The notes below the pieces were generated by a model, which did not search any database, had not been told where the DNA came from, and saw only the letters and a list, made by a program, of their open reading frames with translations. Position numbers and translations under genes: made by a program. This document shows, piece after piece, positions 1 to 51,536 of a DNA stretch of 64,000 bases (position 1 is its first letter; every line of letters starts with the position of its first letter). This DNA is from Flaccisagitta enflata (Eukaryota > Chaetognatha > Sagittoidea > Aphragmophora), in the NCBI GenBank assembly GCA_965153355.1, contig OZ231126.1, forward strand, positions 28,892,001 to 28,956,000, given 5' to 3'.

Positions 1-368
1 TTTCAGATCTGCCATATTCGTGCTCCTTGCGAGTCATTTACGAAAGAATATTCAGCGGCAATCATTCTTTGATTACTTGAAGGTATAACCTACTTTTATT
101 TCTTCTCTCAATCACTGACTCTATCCGTGCTCCCAGGTTTTGATGTCGTGTGCGCTTGACTAAAAAAGGGGACGTCTGCCTGTCGGTCGGTTGGTCGGTC
201 AGTCGGTCGGTCGGTCGATCAGTTTTTTCACCATGTCGTTGCTCGCTTTTTAATCATTTTTGGCTAGTTTTCTTCTTGTTTCTTCCTCGAACTTCTCTTG
301 TTGGTCTGTATCTGTTTTGCACTCACGCCCCCGTAATCACCTCCGTCACACGCCGTCGGCACGTCTGT
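1..368. other. CLASP intron, no feature recognised except T/GGTC-rich run
   Basis: Positions 176-222 hold short GGTCGGTC runs like those inside the hairpin-ended elements elsewhere. The first eight bases could be the edge of a further CLASP exon, which is too little to call. Confidence 0.4.
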
Positions 369-1651
<1,283 letters not shown>

Positions 1652-1664
1652 CAGATCAACTTAC

Positions 1665-41422
<39,758 letters not shown>

Positions 41423-42403
41423 GGTGTCGGCCGACGAGACAATTCACCTCTTCCTCGGTCAACTCCCTTCTACGATTATTCCGCACAACCAAGTTAAATC
41501 ACATTTGCTTCTTGCTGCTCATTTCATTTTCATTGGAAGACGGCTATTTGAACTGTTAAATCTTTTTTAATTGTTTACTGTTGTAAAGATGCACTCGGAT
41601 GTTTCCTTTCCTCGATTTGCATTACGTGACGTCAGAAGCCAAGGCGTGGGTCAAAATTCCGACCATTTTCGAGAGTTGGAAAGTAATCCAAAATTCGGTG
41701 AGCACTTTATTTCACTTTATTATTAGCACTACATCAGGTAACGGAGGCAACCTACCACGTCGTGTTGCAACACGTGCAGCTCCTTCAAAGCTAACGTTCA
41801 AAGGCAGGTGAGAAAGTACCTGTGACTTGATTAAGAGTGTTCACATTTGAGCCAAATCAAAGGCGCGTTTATAGTTCGCCAACTTGTTTCTGTTTTACTC
41901 TGTTGAGCTGCTGTAGTATTTCTTGCTTGACAGTTTTTTTTTCTCTTTCTTTCTCTCTTTCTCGCGTGACAAAAAAATATTCCAAGCACAAATCGAGTCT
42001 CAACCAGTTTAGCAGCAAATGTCAGTGAATGACTCCGCTCGCATTGGTCTTTTTTCTTTTCCTATCCTGAATTCTGATATAGTATCTCGAGCTATATCAG
42101 GCTCGGTGAGTAGAAAGAGTTGTTGGTTTTCCTTCGAGGATCTTTTGCACAAAGGTTACTGGCATATTTCTCTTTCTCGGCTTCTCTCTCTCCTTTCACG
42201 AGAGAGAGAGAACTAAGAGAGAAACAAATAAAAAAGGAAAGACCAAATTTCGTAAGTGAGAAAGGATTGTAACCCAAAGCAAAGGGGGCTAAGCAACAAC
42301 GATGAAGGGGGTTCATCGAGTGTGAACGTAAGGATTGTAATCTTTTGCGTAGGAAGGATTTTGAAGGATTGAAATTTACGAGTACTCGATGGTGGAAATC
42401 GGG
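41423..42403. other. CLASP 5' flank, no promoter motif identified
   Basis: The 5' UTR and promoter should lie here. I see no TATA box; CTTTCTCTCTTTCTC at about 41945 is pyrimidine-rich. Confidence 0.35.
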
Positions 42404-42592
42404 TTATTAAAAATTGGGCAGGGTCTGGTCGTCTCTACAAGCAGCTTTGTCCGTTCGTCGGTCCGTCCGCCAACCATTTGGCGAAGTGAGATAACGCGCC
42501 TTTGAGATGCCGCGCGTGGTTTGGGCGTATGGAGGGATGTTGTACGCCCCTACTCACCCGACCGCAACGATGTTGTAACCCTGCATTACCTT
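42404..42592 (-). mobile_element. Hairpin-tailed element with eroded tail
   Basis: CTCTACAAGCAGCTTTGTCC then GTCCGTCGG units, and CGCCCCTACTCACCCGACCG at the head side, in the order seen in intact minus-strand copies. Confidence 0.55.
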
Positions 42593-43540
42593 ATAAACAA
42601 GATCAGTGACGGCGATCGTCGCCGGGGGAAATGCCACTGAGCTGAGTGAGCTGTCAAGTTCAATCGTCATCGGTCCTTGTTTTAAATGATTTACACGCAA
42701 GCGAGTGGCAACTTAAAGGGCGCGTTTGGATGTGGAAAATACATTTATATGATGCTTGTTGCATTTTGCAGTTCCTGCCCAAATCAAGCGCACCTGATAT
42801 TGATACTGCATCTGCAGCTGCATATCTGGCATTGTTTAGATGGTAGCCTCCTAGGAACTGCTAGCACGAGCAGCAAATCAATACTTTCAAATTAATACTT
42901 TAATTATGATTAGCTTTTGCGATAAACAGTTATTGTGAGACAGATGTTATAAGCGAAATTCTGTTTAGGCCATCATCATCAAGGTGACAAAAATTTGCAT
43001 CAGCTACCATTTTTTACAATACATTTATCTTCCATTTTAAGCGCATTAAAAGATTTGCAAAAACAAATATATTTTGAGTGAATGCCGGAATCAACATCCA
43101 AATCTTCAAGCATTTCGACCTCATCCAATTTACATCAAATCAATAACACCACAATTTACAAATAAGGGGCGAACAAGGCCCAATATGATGGAGTGAAGGG
43201 TAGAGGTTATAGTTCGGCGATCTGGCTATTAGATAACGGTTCAATTAGGTTCAATTAATTAATAATCGCGAATATAGGTTCGGTTCGGATACTGCTATAA
43301 CCGACTTTCCGATGCGGTTATTATCGATTTTTTTTCTTCACAAACTGACATTTTTTTGCATGATGTAAAATTGTTGATCAGCCAAGAATAGCGATAATGT
43401 TTGAAGGAAAAAAAATGATGCATTTTTTAAGTTTTAGTTTCTCATTTATATTTAATTCATTTCTGCATACAATCCTTTTTTCATATATTCTTTTTTTTTT
43501 TAGAAAGAATAAGAAAATAATCACTAAATATGATGGATGA
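42593..43540. other. Intergenic, nothing recognised
   Basis: AT-rich; no exon or repeat family recognised. Confidence 0.45.
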
Positions 43541-43551
43541 ATATGTCAAGA

Positions 43552-43558
43552 GAAAGAA

Positions 43559-43591
<33 letters not shown>

Positions 43592-43592
43592 C

Positions 43593-43647
<55 letters not shown>

Positions 43648-43740
43648 TCAGACAGAGACATACAGACAGACAGAGACATACAGACAGACCGAGACAGATA
43701 GACACACAGACAGATAGACAGACAGATAGTATGATGAATA
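43552..43740. repeat. (GA)n/(GACA)n microsatellite
   Basis: GA to 43630, then ACAGACAGAC and ACATACAGACAGAC units. Confidence 0.96.
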
Positions 43741-43789
43741 GTTCGACATAGAGAAAAGCAAAGTTCACAGGTGACTTTCTGGTAGGAGG

Positions 43790-44036
43790 AGGAAGAGGAG
43801 GAAGTGGAAGAGGAAGAAGAAGAGGAAGAGGAGAAGGGTCAGTAGCCATAACCGATCATAACCGCATCAACGAGTAGCAATCGATAATCCGGGTAACAGC
43901 TATTTACTAATCGACCAAAGGATAATATAGGGTACTCGCCGATGATTAGTAGAGGTGGGAAAATGTAATACGTAACACGGAAACGTATATATGCAATGTT
44001 GCAGATCATTTTCATTAACTTGTACCTAGCAATGGA
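43790..44036. other. Intergenic, GGAAGA run then unique sequence
   Basis: GGAAGAGGAAG low complexity at 43785-43840; nothing else. Confidence 0.4.
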
Positions 44037-44680
44037 TTGGTCCGTCCATCGATCAACTCATCTGTCAAATGGTCCATCCGTCAATTGGTCCACCTGTCTA
44101 TCGGTCAACCCGTTTGTTGGGACAGCCGCCTTTTGGTACAGCCGCCTGGATTGGTAAAGCCGTCTGATGGAACAGCCGTCTTTGAGTGCATCCGTCCCTT
44201 GAAACTGCCACCTATTAGTCCATCCATCTATTGGTCCATCGGTCCAATGGCCAATAGGTTTGTTAATGAGTTGATCCTTGTTAGACAGCGGGCCCAAGGG
44301 ACGAAGTACTGTAGAACATACGTCCATCCCTCCAGTCCCCCCCCCTCATGGCTTAGTCTCCTTTGGGGCCAATTCTGACCCCAAATTCTGCCAAATAGCC
44401 CAAATCCAAGCAAAATGGCTCAGGACCAAGCAAAATGGCCTAAATCCAAACAGAATGGCCCAAATCCAAGGCAAATGGCCCAAATCCAAGGCAAATGGCC
44501 CAAATTTGGCTAGAAGTCCTTAATTCTGGCCTGAGTATCATTTTGGCCCTTTCTGGCCCCTGAGACCCAATTCCTAGCCTAAGAGGCCCAAATCCCGGCC
44601 CCAAAGACCATGATACCGGCCTCAGAGACCTAAATACTGAGATCTTCTTGTCTCTAACAGGTCTTCTTGTCTCTAACAGG
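44037..44680. repeat. Diverged CCATCCGTC and CCAAATCCAAGCAAAATGG repeats
   Basis: 44037-44260 has spaced CCATCNNTC and CAGCCGYCTTTTGG motifs. 44395-44510 has a ~20-bp unit (CCCAAATCCAAGCAAAATGG). GTACTGTAGAACATACGTCC (44309) resembles the inner arm of the elements at 45365 and 45878, so this may be an eroded copy. Confidence 0.6.
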
Positions 44681-45364
44681 TCTAACATGATAAGGCGGAA
44701 AAGTAAAATGATCAATATAGATAGTAAGAATGCTCTCAGCATGAAGAAATTTGACATGGAGATAGCTAACCTAGTATTTTGATGTAGCAAAGCGTTGTTG
44801 GTGGCTTTCCTGCATGTAGGGCGAGATGGAGGGTGTTTCACCGAAAGTGAGGTGTCAGATCATTGCTTATTTTCCAGAAAAAACGTTGCTAAGTGGCAAA
44901 TGTTTATAGTCAACCATTTTAAGAAGATGGAATTGAAAAAAAAAACGCCATTCATCTTGTAATGCAGTGGGTGGATGCAGGAGAATCCGTCACACGGAAA
45001 GAAAGCCGCCTTAGTGGACAATAGCTGAGGAATTTAAGGGGAATTCGAGCATCAACAATTAGAAGAGCGTGTCAATCTCAATTCCGGTGTCCTTTCACTT
45101 ATCAGCATATTTACGTTCATTAGGGGATAGCCGTTGACTTTTATAGGCATTTTTCGCATCATGTTGATAAAATGAACATGAATTGGTGATAAACATTGCT
45201 TTGATTGATTATATCTCCATGTTTAATGCTCTTTTCAACGAGCTTTCATCTCTTTCCGCCTAATTATGTGAGACCTGTTAGGACCCAAATCATGGCCTGA
45301 GTGACCAAAATCTAAGCCTCGAAGACCCAGATCCTCCATGGAACAGATCCTGGCCTTCATCTTT
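44681..45364. other. Intergenic, nothing recognised
   Basis: Unique sequence; TAACAGGTCTTCTTGTCTC duplicated at about 44645-44685. Confidence 0.4.
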
Positions 45365-45792
45365 GGGCAGCGGCCCCGAAGGGGATGAAGTCCTGTAGAA
45401 CACAGGGGGACTTTTGTTCATCCATTCGTCAGTCCCCCCCCCAGGCCCTCTCAGGCCTGAAATCTACCCTCTCAGGCCTGAAATCTGCCTTCTCAGGCCT
45501 GAAATCTGCCCTCTCAGGCCTTGAATCTGCCCTCTCAGGCCTTGAATCTGCCCTCTCAGGCCTGAAATCTGCCTTCTTAGGCCTGAAATCTGTCCTCTCA
45601 GGCCTTAAATCTTCCCTCGCAGAAGGCCTGGGGGGGACTGACGGACGGACGGGCAAATAAAAGTCCCCCTGTGTTCTACAGGACTTAGTCCCCTTCGGGG
45701 CTGCTGCCCTGCTTCCTCTCATTCCAATTTACAACCATGCAAAGCAGGGCAACGGGTATTGCTGACCACATATTGCCCCTGGGCGACCTGTT
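45365..45792 (-). mobile_element. Minisatellite-carrying hairpin-ended element, second subfamily (copy 6)
   Basis: Arm GGGCAGCGGCCCCGAAGG then AAGTCCTGTAGAACACAGGG; nine units of TCTCAGGCCTGAAATCTGCC; inverted arm CCCTGTGTTCTACAGGACTT; far end TATTGCTGACCACATATTGC..GGGCGACCTGTT. Confidence 0.8.
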
Positions 45793-45877
45793 ATATCTTT
45801 TATTCATCATTAATGACAGAGCACACGAACATCATACGACTAGCTACTACATGATTAATTGGCCTAGGGGAAGTAGA

Positions 45878-46411
45878 AACAGGTCGCCTAAGGGCAATAT
45901 GTGGTCAGCGATACCCATTTCCCTAGTTTGCATGAATTTGAAATGGAGTGAGATGAAGCAGGGTAGCGGCCCCGAAGGGGATTAAGTCCTATAGAATAGG
46001 GGGACTTGGTTTGTCTGTCTATCATCCATCTCCCCTAGGCCCTCTCAGGCCTGAGAGGGCAGATTTCAGATCTGAGAAGGCAGATTCAAGGCCTGAGGGC
46101 AGATTTCAGGCCTGAGATTGCAGATTTCAGGCCTGAAAGGGCAGATTCAAGGCCTGAGGGGGCAGACTTTAAGCATGAGAGGGTAGATTCAAGGCTTCAG
46201 AGGGCAGATTTCAAGCATGAGAGGGCATGTTCAAGGCCTGAGAGGGAAGATCTCAGGCCTGAGGGCAAATTTAAGGTCTTAAGGGGCAGATTCAAGGCCT
46301 GAGAGGGCAGATTCCAGGCCTGAGAGAGCCTGGGGGGACAAATGGACAAACAAATGGACGAATGAAAGTCCCTGTGTTCTACAGGACTATGTCCCCTTCG
46401 GGGCCGCTGCC
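45878..46411 (+). mobile_element. Minisatellite-carrying hairpin-ended element, second subfamily (copy 7)
   Basis: Far end AACAGGTCGCCTAAGGGCAA..GGTCAGCGATACCC; arm with CGGCCCCGAAGGGGATTAAG; about 15 units GGCCTGAGAGGGCAGATTTC; inverted arm to GGGCCGCTGCC. Confidence 0.8.
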
Positions 46412-46432
46412 AAAAAAATGGACAGACAGATC

Positions 46433-46552
46433 CCTGGTGTTCTACAGGACTTTGTCCCCTTTGGCGCCGCTGCCTTGCTCCTCCCCCAACTTTCCAAACA
46501 AACCACCCAAGCAGGGCACGGGTACCACTGACCAAATACTGCCTTTAGGCTG
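46433..46552 (-). mobile_element. Truncated minisatellite-carrying element (copy 8)
   Basis: It abuts copy 7: GGTGTTCTACAGGACTTTGT, CGCCGCTGCC, then CGGGTACCACTGACC..CTTTAGGCTGC. No core repeats are present. Confidence 0.65.
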
Positions 46553-48450
46553 CTATTGAAGTTATTCAATCTGTCCATTAGTCAACAGTTAAATTTGACA
46601 ATCCGTTCATTTGTCAATTGAAGTTTTTGTCAATCAGGTTCAATTCGTCAACGGTCCACTCGGGTGTGTCAGTATGCAAAAGGTCTTCTAATCAGCTCAT
46701 CATCATCAGGGAATATGAAGTCACTAATTACAAAACACTTACCATTTTTATTTTTTTTAATTTCAGTCATCTTCCATTTTTTTAGCGCATGTAAAGATTA
46801 TTAAAAATATATGTACTTTTAACGACTGTACCCAATTTTGTTGAAAATGAGACTGATATATCATTTAAGAAATTATATTTTTTCTATTATTAAATCTCCT
46901 TCTATAAAAGCAGAAAATTTTCATTCATTTTTCACAGTATAATGAATAAGAAAACTAACAGGTTTTGATTTTTTTCCTTATCATCAATAATCCAGGTTCA
47001 AAACCAGCTGCACTACAATATACAAATTAGGGGCTAAATAGGGATTTAGAAAAAAATGGAAGACGAATGAAATTTGAAAAAAGAAACGGTAAGTGTCTTA
47101 GAATTAATGTCCCAACACTCCCTGATAATGATGATCTGATCAAAAAACCTTTTGCACACACCCTTGCACCTTTTGACACACCCGAACGGTCCACCAATAC
47201 ATCTATTCTTCCATCACTCGATAATAGATGGAAAAAAATGAATCCTTGGCTTCATTAAAATCATGCGCTTAATTAAAATACTACAAGCGTATATATTACA
47301 AGCGACACCTGCCACATCGAAGCCCGAAGTTCTGTCCAAAACATGAGAGCTAAAAACTGTATTGACGCTTTTTATCGACCCTAAACGCAGCCAGTTTGTT
47401 CAAAAGTGAAGTGTAAATGGCTGAGCCCGGAGGAAGATTGAAGAGCGATGAGAAAATACAGTAGACTGATGACAGACTTGAAGCGAAACAGACCAGCTAA
47501 AAACCACATTACATCGAGGATGAATCATCAGATCATGTCGGCTGTAGATGTTGAGGTCACAGAATTCGATTTACATAACCACATAAGAGATAATGAGCTT
47601 GAATACACTTTTTATTTTTTATAAGAGCGTCATTTTTTTGTTGAAGCCTTCAAAAGAGATAGAGATAGCTACTAATAAAATAACTACAATGTTCTTAATT
47701 TAGGAGCAATTTCAAACCTTTATGTTCTTATAAACTAGGTTCTTATAAAAAATAAAAAAGTGTATGAGGAGATAATTCCATGCAGCTCCGTGAAAATTAG
47801 TCCTACGGTCCATACCGTGGCCTAGTGGGCTTACAAATCAGTCTTGCTGCAACATAATCTCCCTAAAACACTGTGGTTATTGAGCACTAGATGTTCAGTC
47901 CGGTGTTGAAAACAACACATGGGGTCTCTTCCCTCAATGGCTCCCTCCTCTTACTAAGATATGGCAACAAATGAACGTCGTCAAAGGATTGTTGGCAGAC
48001 CTCAACATAGTCATGAAGGGTGACAGGGTTAAGATTTCTAGGGAAAACATGCTTTCATTGCATTCCAGATATGTCCAACGTCCTCGAACAAGTCTAAAGT
48101 TGATAACATCGCGTGACTTAACACGCAGTTCCGGCATGCTCCAGACATTAAGCTACTGCATGTCACTATCCCTACCTCTAAATGGGACTACTTGGTGGCT
48201 TTAGAAATGATTAGTTTATCCTTAAATATAACCTCGGCGCCAAAAAACTGGCGGAAAGTTTTCTTTACCACCATACAACCATATCAATTCCTATCGTGGC
48301 TGGATAAAATCAAAGTTGCCAAAGTTATGTTTTTATATCATAATCACTAACGGCCATAAGGGCGTGATATCCGACTGCATAATCCGCTATGTTGGTCAGT
48401 CCATCCAACCTCAACAGCTTTTCGACGTTTTTGTGCGCCCTTTGCATTAC
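46553..48450. other. Intergenic, nothing recognised
   Basis: AT-rich unique sequence. 47700-47765 has TTCTTATAAACTAGGTTCTT, a fragment of the MITE at 59324. No gene found. Confidence 0.45.
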
Positions 48451-48454
48451 TGCT

Positions 48455-48535
48455 TCTGCCCAGTTGTCATTTTTTATCACTACCCCTGCCCACCTGAACT
48501 CGACTTCGGGAGCCGTGTATCCGGCCTTATTCAAA
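48455..48535 (-). mobile_element. Head fragment of a hairpin-tailed element
   Basis: CTGCCCACCTGAACTCGACT and GCCGTGTATCCGGCCTTATT match the head of the AGTCGCG family; no tail seen. Confidence 0.6.
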
Positions 48536-49088
48536 TCAACAGAACTTTGAGCAACAATGTCCAGACACCACTCAAATTAAAGACCTTTTGAAGAGCCTTC
48601 CAAACATAAGTTTCAATTAGTTTTTTTTTTAATTATGCTAGTTCATAAAGCTTTAAAAACACGGTATTTTTTATGACGTCAAGGTTAAATAAGGCTGCAG
48701 AGCTAGAGATCCAATGACCATAAAATCGCAACAAAACAGCAATCAACGATCAAGTTCATTGATCGGTGAACGGCTGAAAAGAAATAAAGATTTTGATCCA
48801 TATCTAATCCTCGATTAGACAACCCTGAGTCAATTCCGACACAAATAGCTGATTACGTGATGATTAAAGGAGGGCGTCTTTACTCAAAGGGCCGAGCTGG
48901 GGAAGAATGTAAGATGGCCGGCAGGGTAATCGGAGACGATGTATGATTAGCAACGGAAACAGAACAGAGCAGAACCACGTCAGTGAATGGGTATCAGTAA
49001 CTCTGATGACAGTTATTGAACTCTGACTTTATGGATGTCCTCAAAAACATTCGTCTTGATCTCGAAGAAGCATCCCGTTGTGCAGTAG

Positions 49089-50276
49089 CAGGGGCGGCGA
49101 GAGGGGGGTCCAACCCCCTCTGAGAAGGGGGGCCCGGGCCCTAGGGGGGCCCGGGAGGTAGGGGAGGTAGGGGAAAAAAGAAGAAAGAAAGAAAAAGAAA
49201 AAAAAAGGAAAAGAGAAAATAAAAGAAAAAAAAAGGAAAAATAAAGAAAAAAAAGAGGAGAAATAAAAAAGAAAAGAAAGAAGAAAAAAAGTCAGATTAG
49301 ATCATGTTTAGACTTAAGAAGTCAAGTGGGGGCCCCATTGAGATCAAATCAACATATTAATAAAGTCTCGAATACCAACCCTTTCAAAGACATAGTACAT
49401 GTTACTTTCAATTGAACCCATATTTCAGTTAAATTTGAGCCCTTGTAAAGGTGACAAATGATTTCAAAGTGAAGTTATCATGATCCTATTTGAATAATTC
49501 AGTGTATCTTTAAATGAGAGCTGTATTTTTTTCAATCAGAAGGGCTGACTAATTCCAACCCCCCGTTCAAATTGGAAAAGAGGCACATTGATTTTTATTT
49601 GATTTTTATTATTGATTTACGTAGTCTTTTTTATGTACAGCCTGTATTGGTTAAAAATGAGAGCCATATTTTTTCCAATCAGAAGGGCTGACTAATTCAG
49701 ATTGGAAAAGAAGCACATTGATTGTGATATTCTATTGTAATGTATAACATTGTCATTGTCTATTTCCGCTCATGGTTAAAAATCAGTGCTAAATTTCATC
49801 TAGTCAAAAGGTCTAACAAATTTAGATCCCTCGCTCAGACAAAATGAGAGGCACATTGATTTTGATTAGAGGAAAAAAAAACAAACCTCAGTAACACACC
49901 AATACCAGGTTGCAAGTCCTGGAGGTAGAAGTTTGAGCCCTGGAGTTATTTTCATGGAAACAAGGTCGGATACACAGCTACCTCAGTCTGTGCGGGTGGG
50001 CAAGGGCTGTATTTGAAATCACTTGATCATTTGGGCAGGAGCACTGGGGCAAAGACCTCAAAAACGGATGGACAAATGGACCGACAAAGCAGGGTGTAAG
50101 AGTCGCATAGCATGCAACTAAAAATTTCTAATCTGATAACCCAAAACTAAAAGAAAAACTTCCCTCTTGTAGGGATGGGGGGGGGGTTGCTAAGGGGGGG
50201 GGCAGGGGGAGTGGGGAAGGGGGGGCCCGGCCAAACAGGCTAGAGGGGGGGCCCGCCATTTCTCTCGCCGCCCCTG
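49089..50276. mobile_element. Non-autonomous hAT-like element (1188 bp) with 8-bp target duplication
   Basis: Terminal inverted repeats CAGGGGCGGCGAGAG at 49089 and its complement ending 50276, flanked on both sides by TGCAGTAG (49081-49088 and 50277-50284). The inside is G-rich near the ends with a GAAA-rich tract, and has no transposase. It carries the hairpin-tailed copy 49958-50127. Confidence 0.88.
49958..50127 (+). mobile_element. Decayed hairpin-tailed element nested in the hAT-like element
   Basis: Head AACAAGGTCGGATACACAGC, middle GGACAAATGGACCGAC, tail AGTCGCATAGCATGCAACT then AAAAAT. The head-tail complementarity is lost. Confidence 0.7.
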
Positions 50277-50750
50277 TGCAGTAGAGTTAGAACCCTCGAC
50301 CTTGCAGATGTGAGAGGAAGAGACCGGAATGTTAAAAGAAAATTTGTTCCATATACACAGAGAAATGAGGAGAGAAAAAGCTTAAAAGTTATACATGTTA
50401 ACAGGAGAGAGAAGTTATATAGGTTGACAGACAGACAGACACTAGATAGATAGTGGAACGAAGAAAGGAACAGAGGAACGAAGAAAGCCGAGAAGTGCTT
50501 AAGGTGATTTTTGTCAATCATACAGGGACGATAAGAGAAATTGAGGAGCGATCTCTAAGAAGAGTTGCTTAGATCATAGACTACGACCTAAACGCCCCTC
50601 AAACTTGTGAAAACTTTTATCTTTCTTCCACCATTTTTTTTATTCGATACCTTCTCTCTTCGACGCTGCTCCCATTTTTTTTTTCATTTAAAGATGCATG
50701 TTACGTCACAGTAGAATCATCCTCAATGCGGCTGGGAGAATTGAACAGAA

Positions 50751-50840
50751 ATGAGCTTCATCTCGCAACACTCCAACCAAGGCTGGCAAGGGTGGCTGGA
50801 CGTGAAAAGCGATCAAACTAGAGAGAAAGGTCTTTTGAAG
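50751..50840 (+). CDS. Docking protein exon 1 (start, PH strand 1)
   Basis: It encodes 30 residues with [20 protein letters not shown] and ends in phase 0 at AAG|gtatgttt. An in-frame TGA lies two codons before the ATG. It joins residue for residue to [11 protein letters not shown] in the exon at 58103. Confidence 0.78.
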
Positions 50841-51490
50841 GTATGTTTATTGAATTGCTATACACCATACTTCAGTTTTTTTGGTAACCGTCATCTTAGG
50901 AAACACTCTTGGCTAACGGACCGATCTGTGGATTTTTGTGTACATTATCTGACCTAAGAAGCTGGTCCATATTCGCAGATTGCAGTCCGCAGATATGCAC
51001 AAAGATTCAATGATTACAATCAAAACATGTAAACCGATACCTGCAAGAAGAACTCTTGACAAAAGAGCAAGAACCTTATAATCAGACTATCAGGATTGCT
51101 ATCAAAAGGTGGACAATTAACGTCAACGTCATAACAGTCTAGCCATGTCTACTTCAAGCAAAGCGTGCACGGTTCGTTGAAATACCAACGGTATGATTGT
51201 TATAAGAGCATGAAAAAAAAGCAGGGGTGAAAAAGCGCAAATGATCATGAAAAAAGCTTCAAAATTACAGTCCCCGACTGGGGACTAATTTTTGAAGCTT
51301 TCTCGTTGCGTAAACGCAACTCGAAAAGATACACTACAAGACAGCAATTTCAAGAAAGAAAAAAAAAATTGTTTTAATGATGACAAAACTTGACAATGAT
51401 AACAATAGTGGATGATGATGACAACAATGAATGATAATGACAACCAAAATCTAAGGAAAAAATGTTTAAAAAATTAAAAAAAAAAAAAAT

Positions 51491-51536
<46 letters not shown>

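Noticed and set aside
1-8. Start of the next CLASP exon after a gcag acceptor
   Set aside because: Only about eight bases would be inside the window; they cannot be tested.
47934-48204. Overlapping 67- and 77-codon frames as a gene or retrotransposon remnant
   Set aside because: No recognisable motif, splice context or repeat partner.
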